Positions 8,395 to 16,644 of a stretch of DNA of 33,506 bases are shown here, in pieces (within the stretch, counting starts at the first letter, position 1; every line of letters begins with the position of its first letter). This DNA comes from Deltaproteobacteria bacterium (GTDB taxonomy: Bacteria > Desulfobacterota > GWC2-55-46 > DRQE01): assembly GCA_024278765.1 (NCBI GenBank), contig JAJRSM010000022.1, forward strand, positions 1-33,506. The letters run 5' to 3'. The notes under the pieces were generated by a model. The model did not search any database. It was given only the letters and a program-made list of their open reading frames with translations, and had not been told where the DNA came from. Both the position numbers and the translations under genes were made by a program.

Positions 8395-9478
8395 GGCCTT
8401 TTAATACCTCCTTCTTAAAGACTTGCAGCATATTGTTTCGTTCTTTTGCCGTTACCATCGTTGACCAGTAGCAACCCTTGCAGCTTTTTGCATCATCGTA
8501 CCAATCGGTGCTGAATTGTTCGTAAAGACCTTCTTTCTTTAGATCAAAGATTGAATATTTATCTGTAACTTTACCTCGCATATTAATGCAGGTAAGGAGA
8601 GCTCCATCGGCGTCTACTATCAGGCGCGTGGGCGCCGACGGTGTGGTCTCGGAGAAGCACTTCCATGAAAGGTTCGTTCCGTAGACTGGCAGGTCTTGAA
8701 GATACTGCTCTGTCGGTAGTATAAGGGCTCCGCTTTTTTTAAGAGCGATAAGTTCTTCCGCTATCTTTTGAAGCCTGTCTGTGTGTTTCCGGGTCAGCCG
8801 GTAGTCGTTGTCCGCCTCTTCTACCTCCTCCCATTTATCTCCTCTGCCCCATATCACGGGGCAGAGGTTTACCCAGATGCCTTTATTGCTAAGCGTCTCG
8901 GTAACGCGTACAACGTTTGCCAGGTTCTTGGCCGAGATCACTATATTGGCGCAGAGGTAGGGGACGTTTTGAGCCCTGAGTTTTTCGAGCATCCTGATGC
9001 CCGCGCCGGCCTTTATAATGTCGTCCTCTTTTGAGCCGGCGGTGTCGTCGACATCTATGCTCGCGACATATGCCTGAAGTCCGGCCTCTACGAGACCTCG
9101 CAGCATGGTCTCGCCAAAGAGAGAGTTCGATACCAGCGAATGGGCCATAGTGGTCTTTTTTGTTATGTGAGATATAAGGCGTGGCAGTTCTTTAAGTATC
9201 GTCGGTTCTCCACCTGCGATATTCACGAATCTAACGCCCAGAGACTCAAAGACGTCCATGGCCTCTATCCACCGGTCCATAGAGAGCTCGTCGGGGAGCT
9301 CGGTCTTTACGATCTTGCAGTACTGGCACTTCAGGTTGCAACGTCTGGTCAGGTAGACCGAGCTCTCCAAAACCTTTGCCTTAAACAGTATCTCCGGTTT
9401 GAGTTTAAATTCGTTCCAGAGCAGGTCAACTTCGTTATTTATATTGTTGGCGTTCTTGTCTATTTTTTGTTTGATCAT
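8378..9478 (-). CDS. Radical SAM enzyme with C-terminal cysteine-rich (SPASM-like) region
   Basis: A 366-residue radical SAM protein. The [4Fe-4S]-SAM motif is CNLKCQYC (Cys47, Cys51, Cys54), followed by the GGEP segment (NIAGGEPTILKELP). The C-terminal third has further cysteines in KCFSE, LLTCINMRG and CKGCYWS, as in SPASM or twitch proteins that hold auxiliary iron-sulfur clusters. Such enzymes modify peptides or small molecules or rearrange sugars and lipids. No precursor-peptide gene is visible nearby, which argues against a standard ribosomal-peptide pathway. It lies six bases after the TatT-like gene and overlaps the SDR gene. The ribosome-binding site is weak (AGGGGA about ten bases upstream). 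Confidence 0.87.
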   Translation of the reverse strand: MIKQKIDKNANNINNEVDLLWNEFKLKPEILFKAKVLESSVYLTRRCNLKCQYCKIVKTELPDELSMDRWIEAMDVFESLGVRFVNIAGGEPTILKELPRLISHITKKTTMAHSLVSNSLFGETMLRGLVEAGLQAYVASIDVDDTAGSKEDDIIKAGAGIRMLEKLRAQNVPYLCANIVISAKNLANVVRVTETLSNKGIWVNLCPVIWGRGDKWEEVEEADNDYRLTRKHTDRLQKIAEELIALKKSGALILPTEQYLQDLPVYGTNLSWKCFSETTPSAPTRLIVDADGALLTCINMRGKVTDKYSIFDLKKEGLYEQFSTDWYDDAKSCKGCYWSTMVTAKERNNMLQVFKKEVLKGHEAKR

Positions 9479-9484
9479 CTTATA

Positions 9485-10378
9485 TTATTCCCCTGATATC
9501 TTTTTTTTCAGTAGTTCTGCGTCTTTTTTGTCCTGGAGGTCTTCAATCTGTTTTGTCGGATTGACCTTGGCTCTAAGGATATAGTCGATCTGTCGTAGGG
9601 CCTTCTTATTATTGCCGTTTGCGAAGAGTGTCTCTGCCAGAAAAAGATGGTTCGTAAGGTTGGTAGGACCAAGTTTTACCGCTTTTTCTAGGTACTTTTG
9701 CGATTCTTTTTTGCTGGGCCATGAGATGATAAAAGGTATGCGTGGTGCTTTGTAGTGCAACCTGCCCAGAGTCCTGTATGCGCCGCCCTCTGCATAGGAG
9801 GGGTCTAATTCTTCTGCTGTTTCAGCGAGTTTTTTTACTTTGTCGGCAACACCCTTTCTCGCTGAGGAGAAGATCCCGTTCAGCTCGCCCCACGTGCCCC
9901 AGGCACCAGCCATCTGGTAGTTAAGTGCGACACTTGATGGGTGATCTGCAAGGATTTTTTCTCCAATCTCCATTGCATCGGTCAGGGCTTTTTTTTGTTT
10001 GGCCGGAACCTTCTCCGCATAGGTTGTATAGAAGTATGTGGCACGCAGGAGTTTGACTGCCAATTCTTCTGATTCGTCGCCCAGGGCATATGCCTTCTGA
10101 TAGGCGGCCAGCGCGTTACTTATAATTGAGGAATCGACCAGGCCGTCCTTAAAGCCATCGGCTCTTTTGGCGTAGAACTCGTCTCCGATTTTCTGATAGC
10201 CTTCTTTTGGTGCTTTATCAGAGATAAAGGCCTTGCCAGCGGCCTGTGACTCTGCACCGGGCAGTACTATAAATAGCATTATCAGCATCAGAGACAGCAT
10301 AAGGTAGTAGCTTCTTCTAACTGCCGGCGATGATTTGTAGTTCTGCTTGGTTAAGTAGTGGTTTGTGGCAGAGAGCAT
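9485..10378 (-). CDS. Secreted TPR protein resembling TRAP-transporter T-component (TatT)
   Basis: A 297-residue exported protein. A signal segment (hydrophobic core about residues 25-45, YYLMLSLMLIMLFIVL, ending ESQAAG) is followed by alpha-helical repeats. The segment EGGAYRTLGRLHYKAPRIPF and the later TNLTNHLFLAETLFANGNN match the TatT family known from Treponema, a TPR protein proposed to bind ligands for a TRAP transporter. No lipobox is evident and no TRAP transporter gene is nearby, so a transport role is not supported here. Its place between a ligase and a radical SAM gene suggests it handles the pathway product in the periplasm. AAGGAG lies seven bases before the ATG. Confidence 0.78.
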   Translation of the reverse strand: MLSATNHYLTKQNYKSSPAVRRSYYLMLSLMLIMLFIVLPGAESQAAGKAFISDKAPKEGYQKIGDEFYAKRADGFKDGLVDSSIISNALAAYQKAYALGDESEELAVKLLRATYFYTTYAEKVPAKQKKALTDAMEIGEKILADHPSSVALNYQMAGAWGTWGELNGIFSSARKGVADKVKKLAETAEELDPSYAEGGAYRTLGRLHYKAPRIPFIISWPSKKESQKYLEKAVKLGPTNLTNHLFLAETLFANGNNKKALRQIDYILRAKVNPTKQIEDLQDKKDAELLKKKISGE

Positions 10379-10395
10379 TGTTTTTCTCCTTAGGG

Positions 10396-11982
10396 TTAAA
10401 TGAGTTTTCGCGTACCTGTATATTGCTTTAATATTAATTGCCTGTTGAGCATGCCTGATGGTGTTACCTCCCCGGCCTTTCTTGTAAATGGAGGCCAGGT
10501 AAAGGTGAAGTCTTTGACGGTCGCATACTCGGGAAGCGAGCCCATTGATGCACCAAGCTCCTTAATTAATATCTCGCGTATCAGGGGTTCTTGCAATAAC
10601 TCTTTTACATCTTTGTGCACTTTCAATAATTCTTGCCCGGTTTTTTTCAGCCAACTGGCTTTTGGTGTTATTATAGCTGCAGGGCGGTCAAGGCCACCAT
10701 CGTATACCAGTGCCTGATCAACTGCTGAGCTGGATAATAGTTCACCTTCAACCCACTCGGGCGATAGGTTTCTGCCAGTACTTGTAGAAAAGGCCGAGTT
10801 CTTTCTTCCGCTTATATAGAGAAAGCCGTCGTCGTCGATATGGCCAAGGTCGCCGGTGGCCCATTCAGTTATTTTTTCGTTGTCTTTGTTAAGGTAGCCT
10901 TCCATAAGTGCATTGCCGCTAACCATTATTTCTCCGTCGTCGGCTATTCGTATTTGAAGGTGAGCAAGCGCAGTGCCAATGCTTCCAGGACGGTTATGAT
11001 CTATTGAGTTAACAGATACAACAGTTGTGCACTCAGAGAGGCCAAATCCTTGATAGAGAGGGATCTCCAGTGCTCTCGCTCTCTTGATCAAGGCGGAGGG
11101 TAGAGGTGCACCTCCGCAGGCGACAAAGCGCAGATCTTTATGTATTGGTTTTTTTCTCTCTTCGCCCAGTAGGATTAATCCTTCAAGTATGATTGGTACC
11201 AGGTTAAGCGTGGTAGCATGTGTCTTGTCTATTAGTTCTGCGCATTCTTGAGGTGATTTTATTGGTGCTGTCTGGTGTGCCTTTTCTTTGTTGTTTTCAG
11301 GGTATAATATGGTCGCCCCGGCGTAGAGAGGTACGTACAGGCCGCTGATATTTTCTATTAGTGTTGAAAGTGGAAGCAGAGAGAGATGTCTGTCTGTGGC
11401 AATTGCCCCGGTTCTCTCTGCAAGACTCTCGGTCACAACGTCAACGGCAGCTTGTGAAATCATAACTCCTTTAGGTGCAGCGGTCGTCCCTGATGTATAG
11501 GTTATCTTTGCAATGGGTGATGGATTGCATTTGGGTGTTATCTCCTTCAGTGATGTCTTGGCTGCATCGCAGGTTGGTTTCTCAAGCGAGATCTCGGCCT
11601 TAATTACACATGTGGTATCGCAGGGTGAGGCCTTTGACGACTCGTCTACGGAAAGTTCTTCTTTTATAATTAGTTCAAGCTCTGCGTCGTTTGTAATGTG
11701 CCGTACTTGAATCTCCGAGAAAAAATATGGGATCGGTACGACCGTTGCTCCCTTAAGTGTAAGGGCCAGATCATATATCGCCCAGAGCGGACGGTTGGAG
11801 ATCATAATGCCTACTCGCATTCCGGTGATCTCCGGCAGGGAGTAAAAGCATTGTTGTACCGCACGTACCAGATCCAGATAACTGAGTTTTTCATAACAGA
11901 GTGCGCCTAAGATTATGGTGTTGAAGGCGTCTTTATCAGGGGTAGCGTAGGCATATTTTTTTATTTTGTTCCAGAGTTTCAT
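10396..11982 (-). CDS. AMP-forming acyl-CoA synthetase/ligase family protein
   Basis: A 528-residue member of the ANL adenylating enzymes. The P-loop motif is AKITYTSGTTAAPKG (about 158-172). Later motifs are YQGFGLSECT, ATGDLGHIDDDGFLYISGR and an SPEWVE segment, as in long-chain acyl-CoA synthetases. It should activate a carboxylic acid, probably a fatty acid, as an adenylate and pass it to CoA or another acceptor. The C-terminus reads EVTPSGMLNRQLI where long-chain synthetases have a TPTLKLKR-like segment with the catalytic Lys, so that lysine seems absent or shifted. It starts nine bases after the hemolysin-family gene with no clear ribosome-binding site, suggesting coupling. No carrier protein gene is seen nearby. 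Confidence 0.88.
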   Translation of the reverse strand: MKLWNKIKKYAYATPDKDAFNTIILGALCYEKLSYLDLVRAVQQCFYSLPEITGMRVGIMISNRPLWAIYDLALTLKGATVVPIPYFFSEIQVRHITNDAELELIIKEELSVDESSKASPCDTTCVIKAEISLEKPTCDAAKTSLKEITPKCNPSPIAKITYTSGTTAAPKGVMISQAAVDVVTESLAERTGAIATDRHLSLLPLSTLIENISGLYVPLYAGATILYPENNKEKAHQTAPIKSPQECAELIDKTHATTLNLVPIILEGLILLGEERKKPIHKDLRFVACGGAPLPSALIKRARALEIPLYQGFGLSECTTVVSVNSIDHNRPGSIGTALAHLQIRIADDGEIMVSGNALMEGYLNKDNEKITEWATGDLGHIDDDGFLYISGRKNSAFSTSTGRNLSPEWVEGELLSSSAVDQALVYDGGLDRPAAIITPKASWLKKTGQELLKVHKDVKELLQEPLIREILIKELGASMGSLPEYATVKDFTFTWPPFTRKAGEVTPSGMLNRQLILKQYTGTRKLI

Positions 11983-11991
11983 AGCGAATAT

Positions 11992-12717
11992 TTAAAAGCC
12001 CCCGGCTTTATCAAAAGGTTCTTTTGTGAGATCCTGCTCTAGCGTAAGTCCTTTGATAAATAGCTGCTTCATTGTATCTTTCATTTTGAGTTTTGCCGCA
12101 GTTTTTCTGGAGAGCACTACGGATGAGGTGGCATTGTTTATGAGTTCTTTGAGCACAACTCGACAGGACTCAATATCAATCAGGATGACCTCGGGAGAGG
12201 CGTTGTAGTAGCTACCCCAATTTGAGTTGTCTCTGAGTTGCGCAGCACTTGCCTTAGCAAGTCTCATAAATGGAATCTCAAGATTAGTAAGGGTATTCCT
12301 AAATGCCTTTACTGCGGTAAAGACCAGGTGCTTTTCTTTTCTTTTTATGAGTACTCCGGCTAGAGCGGCTATCATCATGTGGCAAGTGCTCTTTGAACGT
12401 ATCGCAAGAGTGCCTACCTCAACGATCTGCTCTCTATCTAGATTACGCCCGGTAAGAGCGGCGACCTTCCGCTCTATTGTACCTTCTGTGTACTGCTCTA
12501 GATAGAGTGAGGAGGTAGCCGCAGGTCTCATACCTATGCAACTTATAATCTCTTTTGTCTTATATGTTATGGCCAGCAGCTCGGTTGGAAAGGTCGTGAG
12601 CTCGGCACCATAAAATCTTCGATAGATATTTTTTGAAAACTCTTCTACCTCTGCTCGACGTGCGCTGTATTTGTCTATCAGTAGAAGATCGAGTTTTTCA
12701 GGTGATTTTATCTGCAT
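11992..12717 (-). CDS. 'Thermostable hemolysin' family protein, probably a GNAT-fold acyltransferase
   Basis: A 241-residue protein matching the family named after Vibrio thermostable (delta) hemolysin. Recognisable parts are RRAEVEEFSKNIYRRFYGA at the N-terminus, LYLEQYTEGTIE in the middle, and IVEVGTLAIRSK followed by a helix and LVFTAVKAFRNTL. The EVGTLAI strand is like the ExxxLAV strand of GNAT and autoinducer-synthase folds, so an acyl transfer from CoA or a carrier protein to an amine is more likely than pore formation. There is no signal peptide. It is the first gene after the sigma-54 promoter; AAAGGA lies nine bases before the ATG. Family membership is fairly firm, the reaction is inference. 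Confidence 0.8.
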   Translation of the reverse strand: MQIKSPEKLDLLLIDKYSARRAEVEEFSKNIYRRFYGAELTTFPTELLAITYKTKEIISCIGMRPAATSSLYLEQYTEGTIERKVAALTGRNLDREQIVEVGTLAIRSKSTCHMMIAALAGVLIKRKEKHLVFTAVKAFRNTLTNLEIPFMRLAKASAAQLRDNSNWGSYYNASPEVILIDIESCRVVLKELINNATSSVVLSRKTAAKLKMKDTMKQLFIKGLTLEQDLTKEPFDKAGGF

Positions 12718-12797
12718 CTCTTATGTCCTTTATCTTTTTAATCAAGCGCCTCTGAGTTTAATTACGCCGTAGTTCTTCACGGTATATGCCTATACAT

Positions 12798-12813
12798 TGC
12801 AATAACCGTGCCA
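12798..12813 (-). promoter_or_regulatory. Consensus sigma-54 (-24/-12) promoter of the five-gene operon
   Basis: On the minus strand the sequence reads TGGCACGGTTATTGCA, matching every defined position of TGGCACG-N4-TTGCW with the right spacing between GG and GC. Transcription would start near 12787, about 70 bases before the first start codon at 12717. The gene for an NtrC-type sigma-54 activator ends only about 150 bases upstream, which identifies its likely regulator. Confidence 0.88.
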
Positions 12814-12870
12814 TAATTGCGAAGAGGTTATTGCTAGCAGAAAAGGTTAACCATTTCAAGGGTTTAATTG

Positions 12871-12897
12871 TGGGATGGTTGGTTTTGAAGAATCCCA
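12871..12897. promoter_or_regulatory. Candidate upstream activator site for the sigma-54 activator
   Basis: Six-base arms TGGGAT and ATCCCA are separated by 15 bases and centred near 12884, about 97 bases upstream of the predicted start site. NtrC-type activators bind dyads at roughly this distance. A second, weaker dyad (AACCAT at 12849-12854 and ATGGTT at 12875-12880) overlaps it. The region contains no gene (12718-12959). Confidence 0.35.
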
Positions 12898-12959
12898 GAA
12901 GGGGCACAGGCTATTTTTATACAAAAATTTGCATTCATGAAATGAAAAAATTTGAATTA

Positions 12960-14321
12960 TTATAGTTTGTACTTTCCTAGTTTGTACTGGAGATTTGTAG
13001 GGCTGATTCCTAGAGTTTTGGCAGCTTTTGCGCGTATGCCTGCGGAGTCTTTGAGGGCCTTGACGATGAGTTGTCGCTCGAAGTTATCGACGGCCTCGGG
13101 TAGTGTCTTGCTTTGGGTGGTCGAATCCTCAGGTGTTGAGATTATTTGCGTTGTGCCCTGGAGTTCCGCTGGCAGATCGTTTTTGTTGATAACCGGGCCA
13201 TTGCTTAAGACAACGGCACGTTCAATTATATTGCGTAGCTCGCGCACATTGCCGGGCCAGCTATAGGCACAGAGCAGTTCAGAGGCATCATCTGAGATAG
13301 AGTGTACGTCCATGCCGGTCTCAACAGATAAGAGCCTAACAAAGTGCACGGCAAGCGGGGTGATATCGGCAGGTCTCTCGCGCAGCGGTGGAATCTCAAT
13401 TTCTATAACATTTAGTCTATAGAAAAGGTCTTCTCTGAATAGTCCTTCTTTTACGAGCCTTTTAAGACCTTTATTCGTAGCTGCTATGACTCGTATATCG
13501 ACCTTTACAGGTGTTACCCCGCCGACGCGCTCAAAGCTCTGTTCTTGCAAGACTCGTAGGAGTTTAACCTGCATGGCCTCTGAGGTCGTTGATATTTCAT
13601 CGAGGAAGATAGTACCTTTGTCAGCGGCCTCAAAGAGTCCGACCTTTCGCGCGATAGCACCGGTGAATGCACCTTTTTCATGGCCAAAGAGTTCGCTCTC
13701 AAGCAGGGTCTCAGTGAGTGCTCCGCAGTTTACCGTAATAAAGGGTTTATTAGAGCGGTCGCCGGCCCTGTGTATAATGCGTGCAATAAGTTCCTTGCCC
13801 GTGCCGCTTTCGCCCTCTATAAGAACGGTGCTGCGCGTAGGTGCTACTTGCAAGGCAAGATCTCTGATCTTTTTTATCTCAGAGCTTGCAAAGACAGAGT
13901 CTTCAAAGCCGAGTCTTTTGGATAGTTCTCTGGTGAGGCGTCCTTTTTCACTCAGCAGTGCGTTCATCTCTAAAGCACGTTTAACAATGAGGACTAGTTC
14001 TTTGTTGCTAAACGGTTTTAGTATGTAGTGGAATGCCCCTTGGCTCATGGCCTCGACGGCGGTCTCGATGGTGCCGAAGGCTGTCATTATAATAAATGGC
14101 ATCTGCCCTTTGTTCTCCCTTATCTCTTTAAGCAACTCAATCCCTGTAAGGCCTGGCATCTTAAGGTCACTAATTATAAGTTGCGGGTTTAGCTCAAGGG
14201 CAAGGGCTGCGGCTTTTTTCGGATCTTGACAGGTCTTAACGCAATAGCCCTCGTCAGAGAGCAGGGCTTCAAGAACAAGCAGGTAATTTTTTTCGTCATC
14301 TACAATTAGTATATTTTTCAT
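12960..14321 (-). CDS. Sigma-54-dependent response regulator (NtrC/AtoC type)
   Basis: A 453-residue activator of sigma-54 promoters. The receiver domain (about 1-118) has the acidic pair Asp8/Asp9, phospho-acceptor Asp52 (SDLKMPG), Thr80 and Lys102. The AAA+ domain (about 140-370) has Walker A GESGTGK (170-176), the sigma-54 contact loop GAFTGA (217-222) and the FLDEIS Walker B region. A Fis-type helix-turn-helix at the C-terminus (RAKAAKTLGISPTNLQYKL) binds DNA. All key residues are present, so it should be a functional phosphorylation-controlled activator. It lies 19 bases after the histidine kinase gene and immediately upstream of a consensus sigma-54 promoter, which is its likely target. 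Confidence 0.95.
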   Translation of the reverse strand: MKNILIVDDEKNYLLVLEALLSDEGYCVKTCQDPKKAAALALELNPQLIISDLKMPGLTGIELLKEIRENKGQMPFIIMTAFGTIETAVEAMSQGAFHYILKPFSNKELVLIVKRALEMNALLSEKGRLTRELSKRLGFEDSVFASSEIKKIRDLALQVAPTRSTVLIEGESGTGKELIARIIHRAGDRSNKPFITVNCGALTETLLESELFGHEKGAFTGAIARKVGLFEAADKGTIFLDEISTTSEAMQVKLLRVLQEQSFERVGGVTPVKVDIRVIAATNKGLKRLVKEGLFREDLFYRLNVIEIEIPPLRERPADITPLAVHFVRLLSVETGMDVHSISDDASELLCAYSWPGNVRELRNIIERAVVLSNGPVINKNDLPAELQGTTQIISTPEDSTTQSKTLPEAVDNFERQLIVKALKDSAGIRAKAAKTLGISPTNLQYKLGKYKL

Positions 14322-14340
14322 CTGTCATCCAGGTCTTTTT

Positions 14341-16173
14341 TTAGTGGTTTTGCAGTGTTCCTGTTGTCTCGCTACCGGTTGGTAGATATATCTTAAAGGT
14401 CGTTCCGTGTGGTTCTGCATCATCTGTCTTTACCCATCCCCCAAGGTTTCCGATGATGCGGTAGACAATGGTTAGTCCAAGGCCGGTGCCTTTTTCTTTG
14501 GTTGTGAAGAATGGGTTGAATACCTTGTCTTTGTTCTCGTTTGAGATGCCAGAACCGCTATCGGTTATAGTTATTATAACAATATTTACCTGATGAGTCG
14601 GGTTAAATGGTGGGTATTCGTAGGATTCTTTGGTCGAGACCTCGATGGTGCCGCCGGTAGGCATGGCCTGCACTGCGTTTATGATTATATTGATAAGCAC
14701 CTGATTAACCTGATTGTCATCGGTGTAGACCTCTGGCAGTGCGTTGGCGAATTTCTTTGTGAGTTTTACTTTGGCACTCTCCATATGAGGACTTAAGAGC
14801 GGTAATGCCTTCTCTATTATTTTATTTATTTGATGCCGATTTATCTGTGGCGGTATGGGTCGGGCAAACTGCAAAAAAGTCTCGAGGAACTTTTCAAGTC
14901 GTGCCGATTCTTCGGTTATGGCTGCGGCCAACTTGGCACTGGATTCATTTTGTTCAAGTTTTGTAGAGAGCCATTCGGCAGAGCTCTTTATTATTCCCAG
15001 CGGGTTTTTCACCTCATGGGCCATGCCAGCCGAGAGCTCGCCCAGAGCAGAGAGTTTATCGGCACGGATGAGTTCGTCTTCCATTTTTTTCATTCTTTTT
15101 ACGTAAAGGTTGACCTCGCTAATCATCCTATTGAAGGCCGCAGCGAGCCTGCCTACCTCATCGTCTTTGCTTGATGAGTGCGCAAGAAGCGAGAAGTCTT
15201 TTGTATTAGCGATAAGGTCGGCTGTGTGTGAGAGTTCTTTTAACGGTCTAGTTATTCTTCTGGCAAAGATAGTAACGAGTCCGAGAATAAGGACAATGCC
15301 TGTAAGTCCTATGGCAATGGATATACGTTGTATCCTTTTTATGGGAGTCATGGCACTGGCTCGCTCGATTGCAACGACGACGTCCCAGTTGAAGCCTCTA
15401 AATTCGGCACTGCCGCGAGTGTGGACGACGGTCCCTATATAGCCAGGGACTGATATCACCTCGTTACTCTCAGCGAGATGGTCGTGTTTTAGACCGGTCT
15501 GTCCTTGCGCAAGGGTAAAGGGGTTTTCAAGGGGGTAGGCCGCAACGACCTGGCCTTTGCTTGTTAGTATGGAGATAACGGTAGATTTATTTTTGTACGC
15601 AAGTTTTTCGAGATCCGAAACCCGGTATTCAAGTATTAGGGCTCCGATGATATCCGGCCCCGGAAGGTGCGAGGATATCGGCACCATAAATGCAATTACA
15701 TCTTCATCTGTAATTATTGCCGTGTGTACGTCGCGGGCTACTATCTTGCCTGTAAAGAGTTCGGAGAGCCACGGTGCCTCTATGGTAGTCTGGGCGGTTG
15801 TAATGTTATTTGATGCCACGACCTCTGCCTTGCGGTTGATTATATAGATATTGCCCGCTATATTGTAGTCTTTCATGAGAGACTCCAAGAGGTCGCTAAT
15901 TCTGTTGTCGATATCATCGGTGAGAATATCGTTCATTACCTCAAGGTCAGCCCATGCTATGGCATTGGAGCGTAGAAGGGATACGCGAGCGTCAACAGCG
16001 TCTCTTATCAGCTCGGTCTGGGTCTGTAAGCTGTTGGCTATCTCTTCGGAGAGGGCGTTTTTGGAGCTCTTATAGTAGAAGAGGCTGGCAAGGACAAAGG
16101 GGACCATCGCCGCTATAAGAAATATAGCGGTAGTCTTCAGGACAAGACTCTTTTTCAGGCTACTGGCGATCAT
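14341..16173 (-). CDS. Membrane sensor histidine kinase (Cache-HAMP-HisKA-HATPase)
   Basis: A 610-residue sensor kinase. Membrane helices at about 12-34 and 285-304 enclose a periplasmic domain of about 250 residues of double-Cache type, with a typical ...GALILEYRVSDLEKL segment. A HAMP linker (305-358) leads to the HisKA domain with His386 in SAGMAHEVKNPLG, then an ATPase domain with NIIINAVQAM (N box), DSGSGIS and GTGLGL. It is complete and should autophosphorylate and pass phosphate to the next gene's regulator. It overlaps the binding-protein gene by 14 bases. Cache domains sense small ligands; the neighbouring barrel and binding protein could help deliver them. The ligand is unknown. Confidence 0.94.
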   Translation of the reverse strand: MIASSLKKSLVLKTTAIFLIAAMVPFVLASLFYYKSSKNALSEEIANSLQTQTELIRDAVDARVSLLRSNAIAWADLEVMNDILTDDIDNRISDLLESLMKDYNIAGNIYIINRKAEVVASNNITTAQTTIEAPWLSELFTGKIVARDVHTAIITDEDVIAFMVPISSHLPGPDIIGALILEYRVSDLEKLAYKNKSTVISILTSKGQVVAAYPLENPFTLAQGQTGLKHDHLAESNEVISVPGYIGTVVHTRGSAEFRGFNWDVVVAIERASAMTPIKRIQRISIAIGLTGIVLILGLVTIFARRITRPLKELSHTADLIANTKDFSLLAHSSSKDDEVGRLAAAFNRMISEVNLYVKRMKKMEDELIRADKLSALGELSAGMAHEVKNPLGIIKSSAEWLSTKLEQNESSAKLAAAITEESARLEKFLETFLQFARPIPPQINRHQINKIIEKALPLLSPHMESAKVKLTKKFANALPEVYTDDNQVNQVLINIIINAVQAMPTGGTIEVSTKESYEYPPFNPTHQVNIVIITITDSGSGISNENKDKVFNPFFTTKEKGTGLGLTIVYRIIGNLGGWVKTDDAEPHGTTFKIYLPTGSETTGTLQNH

Positions 16174-16642
16174 TTGTCTCTGATGTTCCCGGTGTCTCTG
16201 GCGTATCCGGCATTTTTTGTTCTTTTATGGTGTATACAATATGTAAGTCAGCCTCTATATTGTCAGCCCCTATGTATCCAATAGAGCCGGGAACTTTTCT
16301 GAGGAACCTTTTAACGGCCTCTTCGGATTTGAGGACCAGGGGCGGGTGTATGCCGTTAAAGTGTTTGCCGTTCCAGTACTCAACGAGCGTTCTGTGCCCC
16401 CTTTTGAGGATCTGCTTTGTAAAGGCCTCTCTTGTTGGGTTGGAGGCTGGCAGGTTTATCGGGACGACCCTCTTTCCGCTTTTCCAGAGGACCTTTCTCT
16501 TCATGTATATCTTCTCAAGGATCTTTTGTGAGACCTCTTCGGTAGGTTCCCATGCGGTGACGGCCACTATATCACCGCTGCCAGCGATGGTTGCGAGGCC
16601 CAGGGTAAGGGTAAGGGTTATTATTTGTAGTAGTATCTTCAT
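16160..16642 (-). CDS. Short periplasmic phosphate-binding-protein-like (PstS-like) protein
   Basis: A 160-residue protein with a signal peptide (residues 1-21) and one lobe-sized domain of the PBP-like/PstS superfamily. The pattern VSQKILEKIYMKRKVLWKSGKRVVPINLP, broken by NPTREAFTKQIL and ending VKRFLRKVPGSIGYIG, is typical of short stand-alone binding proteins found beside porins and sensor kinases. Full PstS is about twice this length, so a complete two-lobed cleft is not present and phosphate binding is uncertain. It overlaps the kinase gene and follows the porin gene by two bases, so it is probably part of the same sensory unit. Confidence 0.78.
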   Translation of the reverse strand: MKILLQIITLTLTLGLATIAGSGDIVAVTAWEPTEEVSQKILEKIYMKRKVLWKSGKRVVPINLPASNPTREAFTKQILKRGHRTLVEYWNGKHFNGIHPPLVLKSEEAVKRFLRKVPGSIGYIGADNIEADLHIVYTIKEQKMPDTPETPGTSETNDRQ

Positions 16643-16644
16643 TG

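Noticed and set aside
8378..9478. Ribosomally made peptide (RiPP) cluster based on the radical SAM gene
   Set aside because: No short precursor-peptide frame, peptidase or recognition domain was found nearby.
11992..12717. Virulence toxin (hemolysin)
   Set aside because: The family name is historical; there is no export signal, and the operon is enzymatic.
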